A stretch of DNA of 15,307 nucleotides, taken from the NCBI GenBank assembly GCA_013349595.1, contig DUZI01000011.1, positions 1 to 15,307 on the forward strand, written 5' to 3'. Positions 1 to 6,280 of this stretch are shown here, in pieces. The DNA comes from Nitrospirota bacterium (GTDB lineage: Bacteria; Nitrospirota; Thermodesulfovibrionia; Thermodesulfovibrionales; Dissulfurispiraceae). Each line of letters begins with the position of its first letter. Positions within the stretch are counted from its first letter, which is position 1. The position numbers and the translations under genes are program-made. Under the pieces are notes generated by a model. It had not been told where the DNA came from and searched no databases. It was given only the letters and a program-made list of their open reading frames with translations.

Positions 1-2
1 AC

Positions 3-24
3 AAATAGTTTCAACTATTTTTTT
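3..24 (+). terminator. Weak AT-rich hairpin plus T-run, possible end of an upstream gene
   Basis: AAATAGT and ACTATTT form a perfect 7-bp stem around a TTCA loop. The 3' arm runs straight into a run of T residues, as in an intrinsic terminator. The stem holds only A/T pairs apart from two G-C pairs, so it would be weak, and the gene it might end lies outside the window. It sits just before the xthA promoter, which fits a transcription-unit boundary. Confidence 0.3.
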
Positions 25-50
25 CAATTATTTGCCTTGCCTGTTATAAT
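22..50 (+). promoter_or_regulatory. xthA promoter with extended -10
   Basis: A perfect TATAAT at 45-50 is preceded by TG one base upstream (42-43), giving an extended -10 TGnTATAAT. The matching -35 position, 17 bp upstream at 22-27 (TTTCAA), is poor, as is common for extended -10 promoters. Transcription would begin near position 57, leaving a short leader before the AAGGAG ribosome site at 68-73. This is a sigma-70-type assignment by consensus only. Confidence 0.6.
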
Positions 51-82
51 TTAAAAATTAAATTAAGAAGGAGAATTAAAAG

Positions 83-850
83 ATGTTAGTAGCCACATAT
101 AATGTTAATTCTATAAGGGCAAGACTAAATTTATTGCAAGAATGGCTTCAAAGGGTTGATATTGATATTCTTTGCCTTCAAGAGACAAAAACTCTTGATG
201 ATAATTTCCCTAAGGAAGAACTTGGTAGGCTTGGTTATCAATGCACCATACTTGGACAAAAAGCCTATAACGGTGTGGCAATATGCTCGAAAAAATTACC
301 TCATAAAACAATTAATAAATTTGATGACGAAATACTCAATGAACAAAAAAGACTTATTGGCATTGCCATTGATGATATAGAGATTTATTCTGTCTATGCA
401 CCTCATGGTGATGCAAGGGGAATGGATAAATATCACTATAAACTGAGATGGTATGATGCATTCATAAAATTCATCGGTCAAAGACAGGGCAAGGTAATCC
501 TTGCAGGCGATTTTAATATTGCCCACAAGGATATGGATGTTTATGACACTGTGATACTCAATGATGTTATAGGCACAATGGCTGAAGAGAGGGCATATTT
601 AGATAGGTTGATTGAAAATGGGTTCATTGACACTTTTAGACTCATACATCCAAAAGAGAAAAAATTTAGTTGGTGGGATTACACTGCTGGTGCCATATGG
701 AAAGATGAAGGGATGAGGATTGATTATATCTTTTGTAGCAAGTCTTTTGAAGGATATCTAAAAGATGCCTCCATTGACATCTGGCCAAGAAAAAGAAGAA
801 CACCTACGCCATCAGACCATACACCAGTAATAGCTTCTTTTGTGATATAA
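83..850 (+). CDS. xthA: Exodeoxyribonuclease III (AP endonuclease)
   Basis: Exonuclease III of the EEP (endonuclease/exonuclease/phosphatase) family: cytoplasmic base-excision repair enzyme that cuts 5' of abasic sites and removes nucleotides from 3' ends, using Mg2+. The 255-residue length is normal for XthA. Family motifs are seen in order: YNVNSIR (N7), LQETK with the metal ligand E34, SVYAPHG (Y105), GDFN (D143, N145), SWWDY (W198-W199), RIDYI (D214) and the terminal SDHTPV with catalytic D245/H246. The ATG is supported by AAGGAG at 68-73 with a 9-nt spacer and by the conserved N-terminal strand starting at residue 2. It stands alone behind its own extended -10 promoter. All catalytic positions I can check are intact. 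Confidence 0.95.
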   Translation: MLVATYNVNSIRARLNLLQEWLQRVDIDILCLQETKTLDDNFPKEELGRLGYQCTILGQKAYNGVAICSKKLPHKTINKFDDEILNEQKRLIGIAIDDIEIYSVYAPHGDARGMDKYHYKLRWYDAFIKFIGQRQGKVILAGDFNIAHKDMDVYDTVILNDVIGTMAEERAYLDRLIENGFIDTFRLIHPKEKKFSWWDYTAGAIWKDEGMRIDYIFCSKSFEGYLKDASIDIWPRKRRTPTPSDHTPVIASFVI

Positions 851-858
851 TCTTTTAA

Positions 859-1054
859 CCCAAAATCAGGGATAGAACTGAGAACTTAACACAGAATAGG
901 AAGGTTGGTGAGGAATTTTTATACGACGCCTTATAAAAGAAATCTTGAGAAACTTTAGCAAAAGGCATTGCATTATAAAGAATAAAGCAAAATTAAAAAT
1001 GAAATCGTCGATTATAAAAATTCCGAAACAGCCCTTCCTATCGCTATTTTTGGG
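859..1054 (-). repeat. MITE-like inverted-arm repeat, copy A (near complete)
   Basis: This non-coding segment matches copy B (4573-4777) when read on the minus strand, along nearly its whole length. Inner imperfect inverted arms lie at 898-927 and 1007-1039 (AGGAAGG...GGAATTTTTATA...CGAC against its complement). A second, outer inverted pair begins CCCAAAATC at 859 and ends with the complement ...GGG at 1054. TTTTAA stands immediately outside both ends (853-858 and 1055-1060) and could be a target duplication, though such an AT-rich hexamer can recur by chance. The core carries ATGCAATGCCTT (minus strand), also present in copy B. No transposase is encoded. It fills most of the 328-bp gap between xthA and the Slp gene. 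The rest of that gap (1061-1178) shows no convincing promoter, only the Slp gene's ribosome site. Confidence 0.75.
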
Positions 1055-1178
1055 TTTTAATAAGTCATTGGAGATTAATCCTTCCATTATGTAACAAGAT
1101 GTGTCATAGAGTGTAATAAAAAAACTTCTACTCTCTTTAGATCTGCTTAATTTAAAATAAAGAAGAGGAGGTATTCAT

Positions 1179-1733
1179 ATGATTAAGTTAAGTTTCATAA
1201 GTATTATAATCTTCACAATTTTTGCATCTCTGATGTCATGCGCCCCAACTATAATACATCCCGATTTGATGAGGCAATCAAGGCTTAATCTCCCCTTTGA
1301 AGAACTTAGAGATAATCCAATCCCCTTTGAGAATAGACTCTTTGTGTTTGGTGCAAAGATTGCTGAAACAAGGCTTATTGAAGAGGGCTCTTTGATTGAG
1401 GCTGTATATATTTTAGTTGATGATTATGGTATCCCAAGAAATAGTAGTTATCCAAGCAAAAGGGTGAGGGCGCTTTACCCACGACAATATGGCTATCTTG
1501 ACCCTCTTGTATTTGAAAAGGGTAGATTTGTTACCATTGCAGGCATCTTTAAGGGTTTAAAACATGGCAAGATTGAAGAGCTAAACTATGTCTTCCCTTA
1601 CTTTCAAATAGAGGAAATTTATTTATGGGATAAGGTTAGGGTATATCCTTATTTCTATCCTCGGTTTTACGACCCTTTTTATGACGACCAGTGGAGATAT
1701 AGATTCGGTTATAGATATTACTGGTTAAGATAA
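1179..1733 (+). CDS. Slp-family outer membrane lipoprotein
   Basis: 184-residue lipoprotein. The N-terminus has one Lys, a hydrophobic stretch (residues 4-19) and a lipobox L18-M19-S20-C21. Ala at +2 rather than Asp predicts outer-membrane sorting by the enterobacterial Lol rule. The mature part follows the pattern of the Slp (starvation-inducible outer membrane lipoprotein) family: a 'PFEELRDNP..F.N..FVFGAKIAETR' strand region near residues 39-66, then 'YGYLDP..F.KGRFVTIAGIFKGL..GKIEELNYVFPYFQIEEIYLW' near 107-150. The last 30 residues are very rich in Tyr, Phe, Trp and Arg (YPYFYPRFYDPFYDD...), a tail I do not recognise from the family core. The start is fixed by a strong GAGGAGGT at 1165-1172 with a 6-nt spacer and by the signal peptide. 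The biochemical role of Slp proteins is poorly defined; envelope stress or stability is only a family-level suggestion. Confidence 0.85.
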   Translation: MIKLSFISIIIFTIFASLMSCAPTIIHPDLMRQSRLNLPFEELRDNPIPFENRLFVFGAKIAETRLIEEGSLIEAVYILVDDYGIPRNSSYPSKRVRALYPRQYGYLDPLVFEKGRFVTIAGIFKGLKHGKIEELNYVFPYFQIEEIYLWDKVRVYPYFYPRFYDPFYDDQWRYRFGYRYYWLR

Positions 1734-1849
1734 ACTTGTATAGCCAAGAGGCAAAAATCTCTCAAAAGAAAGGCAACTTCTGAAAGATAATCTAAAGCAA
1801 CATTATCAATTTAGCAACAAGGTAATTGATATCTTTACTCGTTACAAAG

Positions 1850-1872
1850 GAGGCTCTTTTAAAGAGGACCTC
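1850..1872 (+). other. Hairpin covering a strong Shine-Dalgarno-like sequence before msbA
   Basis: AAAGGAGG at 1846-1853 is the best ribosome-binding match in the area, but no ATG, GTG or TTG lies at a usable distance behind it. GAGG (1850-1853) and CTCTTT (1854-1859) can pair with AAAGAG (1861-1866) and CCTC (1869-1872) around a minimal loop, with a 2-nt bulge. This would hide the GGAGG and place the second weak site (AAAGAGGA, 1861-1868) in the stem as well. It may control translation of the ABC exporter, or it may be chance. Confidence 0.3.
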
Positions 1873-1878
1873 TGGGCA

Positions 1879-3591
1879 ATGTATTGTCTTGCAAAGCCTT
1901 TTATGTGGCTATTTGTAATGGCTGTTTGTTTCAGCGCCGCCCTCTCAGGTATCAATGGCCTTATTGCTTGGGGCGTCAAACCTGCCCTTGATTTACTATT
2001 AGATAAAAGGTCTCATACCCTACTTTTTTTAATCCCTATTGGCGTGATGGTGCTTTTTTTATTCAGAGGGCTTTTTGTTTATTTGACAAGCTATTTGATG
2101 AACTCTGTTGGTGCAAAGATAGCCGTAGATGTCAGATATGCCCTTTATAGTAAATTAGTAAATCTGCCTTTGTCTTTTTTCAGTAAAAATCCTACTGGCA
2201 CTATCATGTCAAGAATGCTTAATGATGTAGGACTCATGCAAAATGTCTTTGCTGGCACCGTTAAAGACTTTGTCGTTGAAGGATGTACTGCTATTGTATT
2301 ACTTGGGGTTGCCTTTTATCGGAGATGGGATTTGGCAGTTATTGCATTTATAGTGATACCACTTATGCTTTTTAGTATCGCCTACATTGGTAAGATTATG
2401 AAAAAGGTAAGTGCAAAGACAAGGGTATTAATCTCTGATGTAACCGTTGAACTTCAGGAGACTTTACAAGGCATTAAGGTAATCAAATCCTTTCTCGTCG
2501 AAGAAAAGATGAAAGAGAGATTTCAAAGGGCACTACAGGCTCACTATAAAAACAACATGAAGGAAGTTAGGGTTGATGAAAGTTCAAGATTTCTAACAGA
2601 GGCACTGGGTGGTGTTGGGATTGCAGGGATACTGATTTATGGCGGTAGTCTAATAATCACTGAATCGATAGATATTAGCACACTTGTATCTTTTGTAGTA
2701 GCTATCATACTTGTTTACACCCCCTTTAAGAGATTAAGTAAGATTCACAATGGTTTTCAACAGATAAGGACTGTCTTTGAAAAGATTAAAGAGGTCTTAT
2801 TGTCTGAAACCGAAAGGACAGAGGGAATCATGCATAAGGTCAAAGGGGAGATAAGTTTTGAATCTGTTTATTTTAAATATCCTGATACAGATGAATTTGT
2901 TTTACAGAATATTAACTTTCAAGTCAAAAAGGGTGAGATAGTGGCACTCGTTGGTTATAGTGGTGCAGGTAAAAGCACCATCGTTGATTTAGTCTGTGCC
3001 TTTTGGTATCCCACAAATGGAAGGATTTTAATTGACCAAATTGATACAAGAGAGATTAATCTTCAAACCTTGCGTGAAGAAATAGGAGTTGTAAGTCAAG
3101 ATGTAATCTTATTTGATGATACCATCAAGGCAAATATATTGATTGGCAAGGCTGATGCAACGATGGATGAGATGATAAACGCAGCAAAATCTGCCAACGC
3201 CCATGAATTTATAATTTCCCTGCCAAAGGGTTATGATACAATGATAGGCGAACACGGTGCAAGGCTATCAGGTGGACAAAAACAAAGGATTACCTTGGCA
3301 AGGGCTATTTTAAAAAATCCCAAGATATTGCTTCTTGATGAAGCCACCTCAAGTCTTGATATGGAATCAGAGCAAAAGGTGCAACAGGCACTTGAGTCTT
3401 TTATGAAAAATCGTACAACCATAGTCATAGCCCATAGGCTTTCAACAGTTCAAATAGCCCACAGAATACTTGTTATAAATAACGGGATTATCGAGCAATC
3501 AGGGACACATGATGAATTGATTAAAAAAGGAGGTCTTTACAACGAACTCTATAATAAGCAATTTATATCAGAAAAGGAGAGTAATGATTGA
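1879..3591 (+). CDS. msbA: MsbA-type ABC exporter (lipid A flippase family)
   Basis: 570-residue half-transporter with a fused type-IV ABC exporter membrane domain and a nucleotide-binding domain, predicted to flip lipid A-core or a related lipid across the inner membrane as a homodimer. The membrane part (about residues 7-285) has hydrophobic segments near 8-31, 48-72, 130-147, 151-170 and 242-282. The ATPase (about 325-565) has Walker A GYSGAGKST (359-367), Q-loop Q407, signature LSGGQ (463-467), Walker B ending D487-E488 and switch H519; all are intact. The N-terminus is uncertain. ATG 1879 has only a weak AAAGAGGA site 10 nt upstream and gives a very short lead-in to the first helix (MYCLAKPF). 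The frame stays open back to the stop at 1741-1743 without an ATG, GTG or TTG. The 8-nt overlap with the next gene indicates co-translation. Family assignment is firm; the lipid substrate is inferred. Confidence 0.88.
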   Translation: MYCLAKPFMWLFVMAVCFSAALSGINGLIAWGVKPALDLLLDKRSHTLLFLIPIGVMVLFLFRGLFVYLTSYLMNSVGAKIAVDVRYALYSKLVNLPLSFFSKNPTGTIMSRMLNDVGLMQNVFAGTVKDFVVEGCTAIVLLGVAFYRRWDLAVIAFIVIPLMLFSIAYIGKIMKKVSAKTRVLISDVTVELQETLQGIKVIKSFLVEEKMKERFQRALQAHYKNNMKEVRVDESSRFLTEALGGVGIAGILIYGGSLIITESIDISTLVSFVVAIILVYTPFKRLSKIHNGFQQIRTVFEKIKEVLLSETERTEGIMHKVKGEISFESVYFKYPDTDEFVLQNINFQVKKGEIVALVGYSGAGKSTIVDLVCAFWYPTNGRILIDQIDTREINLQTLREEIGVVSQDVILFDDTIKANILIGKADATMDEMINAAKSANAHEFIISLPKGYDTMIGEHGARLSGGQKQRITLARAILKNPKILLLDEATSSLDMESEQKVQQALESFMKNRTTIVIAHRLSTVQIAHRILVINNGIIEQSGTHDELIKKGGLYNELYNKQFISEKESND

Positions 3592-4516
3592 ATTTATAAA
3601 AAACAGCAAAGAGGGCTTAATCAATATCCAAAATCTGGAAAAGGGCTGTTGGATAAAGGTTACTGCACCTACAGAAGAGGATATTAACTATTTGATAAAT
3701 GAAATTAAGGTCCCCTATCAGTTTATAAATTATTCCTGTGATGAAGATGAGAATGCAAAATATGACAAGATAGACAATGCCACACTCTTGATAGTTGATA
3801 TACCTCATAAAAATACTATAATGAGTGAAGAACCTTATATGACAAGGATTTTAGGTATAGTAATTATGGAGGATTATGTAATCACAATTTGTAATTATAA
3901 TACCAAAGTTCTTGAAAAATTAGTCCTTAATTATGCTAATAGGATAAATACGAAAAAGAAAAATGAGTTTGTTTTATACATCCTGCTTGCTACTGCTAAT
4001 AAATATCTTGAGTGCCTTCATAAGATAAACGAAACTATTGAGGTCTCTGAAAGGTCTGTGAGAAAGCATATGAGGAATGAAGACCTTATATCTCTATATT
4101 TTTTACAGAAAAGCCTTGTCTATTTTACTGTTGGACTTAGATCAAATCAAATCATGATGCAAAAACTATTAAGGATAAATCTATTTGATAAATTCCCTGA
4201 AGACAGGGAACTCCTTGAAGATGTAATTGCAGAGATAAATCAGGCAAAGGAGATGACAGAGATTGCCAACAACATACTCTATCAAATGATGGAGACCTTT
4301 TCTTATATGATAGCTAACACACAAAACACAGTCATCAAGATATTAACATCTGTGACCATCTTAATAAGCATACCAACACTAATTGCAAGTATTTATGGGA
4401 TGAACATACCACTTCCACTTTCAGATATCCCTTATTCCTTCGCTATTATCATTGGAAGTACAACTATATTGACAATCTTAATTGCCTATCTATTTGCAAA
4501 AAATAAATGGCTATAG
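3584..4516 (+). CDS. corA: CorA-family Mg2+/divalent cation channel
   Basis: 310-residue CorA/MIT-family protein, a homopentameric inner-membrane channel for Mg2+ (some members carry Co2+, Ni2+ or Zn2+). A cytoplasmic N-terminal alpha/beta domain (about 1-130) is followed by long helices (about 130-250). Two C-terminal membrane helices lie near 252-271 and 283-303. The diagnostic YGMN signature is at residues 271-274, directly after the first helix. The following loop reads IPLPLSD in place of the acidic MPEL-type loop of classical CorA, which is common in the shorter CorA_2-like branch. The short basic C-terminus (AKNKWL) is normal. The ATG overlaps the end of the ABC exporter gene by 8 nt and has AAGGAG at 3573-3578, so the two are translated together. 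I see no link in function to lipid A export beyond both being membrane transport. Confidence 0.9.
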   Translation: MIEFIKNSKEGLINIQNLEKGCWIKVTAPTEEDINYLINEIKVPYQFINYSCDEDENAKYDKIDNATLLIVDIPHKNTIMSEEPYMTRILGIVIMEDYVITICNYNTKVLEKLVLNYANRINTKKKNEFVLYILLATANKYLECLHKINETIEVSERSVRKHMRNEDLISLYFLQKSLVYFTVGLRSNQIMMQKLLRINLFDKFPEDRELLEDVIAEINQAKEMTEIANNILYQMMETFSYMIANTQNTVIKILTSVTILISIPTLIASIYGMNIPLPLSDIPYSFAIIIGSTTILTILIAYLFAKNKWL

Positions 4517-4572
4517 TTGATACTTATGCTTTAAAAAAATTAGGGTTAGGACTAAACAAACACCCTTGCCTT

Positions 4573-4777
4573 AAAATAGCGCTTAGGAAGGGCTGTTTCA
4601 GGCTTTTTATAATCGACAAATTTTATTTAATTTTCTTTATTTCATTAAAATGCAATGCCTTATGACAAAACCCTAGGAACTTTTTTTATAAGGTGTCGTA
4701 TAAAAATTCCACACCAGCCCTTCCTATCTTACTTGCTGATTTTATTAAGTTTTTTAGTTCTATCGCCGATTTTGGGT
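4573..4777 (+). repeat. MITE-like inverted-arm repeat, copy B (near complete)
   Basis: Second near-complete copy of the element seen on the minus strand at 859-1054. Inverted arms lie at 4585-4617 (AGGAAGGGCTGTTTC...TTTTTATAATCGAC) and 4695-4725 (GTCGTATAAAAATTCC...CCCTTCCT). The core shared with copy A is ATGCAATGCCTT near 4651-4662. The right outer segment (TTAAG...AGTTCTATCGCCGATTTTGGGT, 4745-4777) is present, whereas the left outer end is eroded: AAAATAGCG is kept but the CCC end is not clear. It occupies most of the gap between corA and the propeller gene and stops 16 bp before the latter's GGAGGT, so the insertion sets the immediate upstream region of that gene. The remainder of the gap (4517-4572) shows nothing recognisable. 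Confidence 0.75.
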
Positions 4778-4792
4778 ATTAATAAAAAATAT

Positions 4793-4807
4793 GGAGGTGT
4801 GGTTTTG
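4793..4807 (+). promoter_or_regulatory. Ribosome site and TTG start that decide the propeller protein's N-terminus
   Basis: GGAGGT at 4793-4798 stands 6 nt before TTG 4805-4807. Starting there gives Met-Lys-Ile-Leu followed by a textbook signal peptide. Starting at the upstream in-frame ATG at 4655 would place about 40 codons inside the dispersed repeat, break the signal peptide logic and lack a ribosome site. GTG at 4799 lies too close to the GGAGGT. Confidence 0.75.
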
Positions 4808-6280
4808 AAGATTCTTTTTATTATTTCTTTAATAATATCAATCTTTTACGATTTACCTGCAAGTGCTAATTATTTATCCTTCAGCAGGGTTTCTTTTGGT
4901 GTTGAAAGTGATATTAATTCAACAATCTATAGCACCAAGACAGGCAATTTTGTTGCCGTTGGTGATGGCGGCTTTATCGGAACTTCTTCTGATGGTATTT
5001 ATTGGTATTCAAGCAATTCAAAGACAGGTGAAGACCTCAAGGCAATTGCCTATAAATTCACTGCCTATGGAAATGATTTGTATGTTGCAGTAGGTTTATC
5101 AGGGACTATCATTTATTCTTATGATGGCTTTAAATGGCAACAAGACTTAAAAATTACAAGTAAAAACTTAAATGGAGTTATTAATAAGAGTTCACTTTTT
5201 ATTGCAGTTGGAGACGAAGGCACTATATTAAAGTCAGAGGGTATGGGCAAGTGGGAAAAGATAACATCACCTACTACAAATATCCTTAACTCAATCACTT
5301 ATGGAAATGGGATATTCGTTGCTATTGGTAATGGTGGTGTAATCTTGGCATCGATTGATGGAACAAATTGGTCTCAATGCCAAAGCCCTACTTCAGTAAA
5401 TCTTAAGTCAGTAAGCTTTGGAAATGGCATTTTTATAGCTGTAGGTGATAGTGGTGTCATACTTAGATCTCTTGATGGAGTCACATGGGTTCAGCAAAAT
5501 TCAAGGACAGGGGGTAATCTAAGGGCAGTCAGTTTTGGAGATTTTGCATTCTTTGCAGTTGGTCAAGGTGGTGTAGTGATGCTCTCTGGTGATGGTATCT
5601 TTTGGGAACAACTTTATACAGGAAATAATATCTCTTTAAACTCTGTCCTTTATCGTAATCAGATATTTATAGCCGCTGGGTTTAATGGTTCTGGCATCAG
5701 GGCATATAATAACTATATTGTAACTATCCCACCATTTATCAATCTTGGGCAAGTTACTGCAAACAAAAAGGTCAGCCAACCTTTTAATGTAATAAACAAG
5801 AGTAATACACCTCTTACCATATCCCATGTGAGCAAGTCTGGTTCAAGTCAATTTACCATAAACAATGACTTTTGTAGTGGTGTAACATTACAACCAAATG
5901 ATGTCTGTAGGATTGAAGTATCTTTTACTTCTGGGGTTGCAGGAGACGAGAAGGCAAGCATAGTGATTAAATCATCAACACTACCAGTTTCCTCAACCAT
6001 ATCACTCCTTGCAACAAGCACAGGCGTTTTATACAATCTCAATGTCAGTAAATCTGGCAATGGTTCAGGTGCAATCTATTCTTCACTTGGTGGTATAAGT
6101 TGTGGAGCTACTTGTAGTGGACAAATTATTGGAGGTTCAAGTATTACCCTTTATGCCATACCCTCAACAGGGTCTTCCTTTGTTCAATGGAAAGGGATAA
6201 ATTCATGTACTACCACAAATCCATGTAGCTTTACCTTAACTGATAATGTTGCTGTGAATGCAGAGTTTCAAAGTAATTAA
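4805..6280 (+). CDS. Secreted seven-repeat beta-propeller-like protein with Hydin-like and Cys-rich C-terminal domains
   Basis: 491 residues from TTG 4805. The signal peptide (1-21) ends ASA, so cleavage before N22 is expected. Residues about 30-305 are seven repeats of about 39 residues with the consensus 'lksv.ygng.FvAVGd.GvIl.S.DG..W', typical of photosystem-II stability factor/Ycf48-like or BNR-like propellers. About 308-405 is a choice-of-anchor D/ASPM-SPD-2-Hydin-like Ig domain (FINLGQVTANKKVSQPF, then a Cys pair at 357 and 368). About 408-491 resembles a divergent InlB B-repeat/'NLNVSKSGNGSGAI' domain with four Cys (433, 437, 468, 474), probably two disulphides. The protein is therefore extracytoplasmic. 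Such three-part proteins are common in environmental diderms, but their ligand is unknown. The C-terminus has no membrane anchor or sorting motif that I recognise. Its stop codon overlaps the stop of the convergent kinase gene. Confidence 0.82.
   Translation: MKILFIISLIISIFYDLPASANYLSFSRVSFGVESDINSTIYSTKTGNFVAVGDGGFIGTSSDGIYWYSSNSKTGEDLKAIAYKFTAYGNDLYVAVGLSGTIIYSYDGFKWQQDLKITSKNLNGVINKSSLFIAVGDEGTILKSEGMGKWEKITSPTTNILNSITYGNGIFVAIGNGGVILASIDGTNWSQCQSPTSVNLKSVSFGNGIFIAVGDSGVILRSLDGVTWVQQNSRTGGNLRAVSFGDFAFFAVGQGGVVMLSGDGIFWEQLYTGNNISLNSVLYRNQIFIAAGFNGSGIRAYNNYIVTIPPFINLGQVTANKKVSQPFNVINKSNTPLTISHVSKSGSSQFTINNDFCSGVTLQPNDVCRIEVSFTSGVAGDEKASIVIKSSTLPVSSTISLLATSTGVLYNLNVSKSGNGSGAIYSSLGGISCGATCSGQIIGGSSITLYAIPSTGSSFVQWKGINSCTTTNPCSFTLTDNVAVNAEFQSN
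4892..5713 (+). repeat. Seven in-frame protein repeats (about 117 bp each)
   Basis: The FVAVG-like strand recurs with its Ala at residues 51, 95, 134, 173, 212, 251 and 290 of the TTG-start protein. The steps are 44, then 39 five times. The DNA repeats are diverged, so this is an old duplication rather than a recent expansion. Seven units match a closed seven-bladed propeller. Confidence 0.8.

Noticed and set aside
866..1087. Minus-strand reading frame of 73 codons across repeat copy A.
   Set aside because: It lies within the repeat, has no ribosome site and the sequence is not conserved as protein in copy B.
1099..1139. Imperfect stem (AGAT/ATCT and AGAGT/ACTCT) upstream of the Slp gene as a terminator or operator.
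   Set aside because: Short stems separated by a 6/6 internal loop, no T-run, and easy to find by chance in AT-rich DNA.
4655..4804. In-frame ATG at 4655 as the start of the propeller protein, adding 50 residues.
   Set aside because: The added part is encoded mostly by the dispersed repeat, has no ribosome site and displaces a clean signal peptide. GGAGGT plus TTG 4805 fits better.
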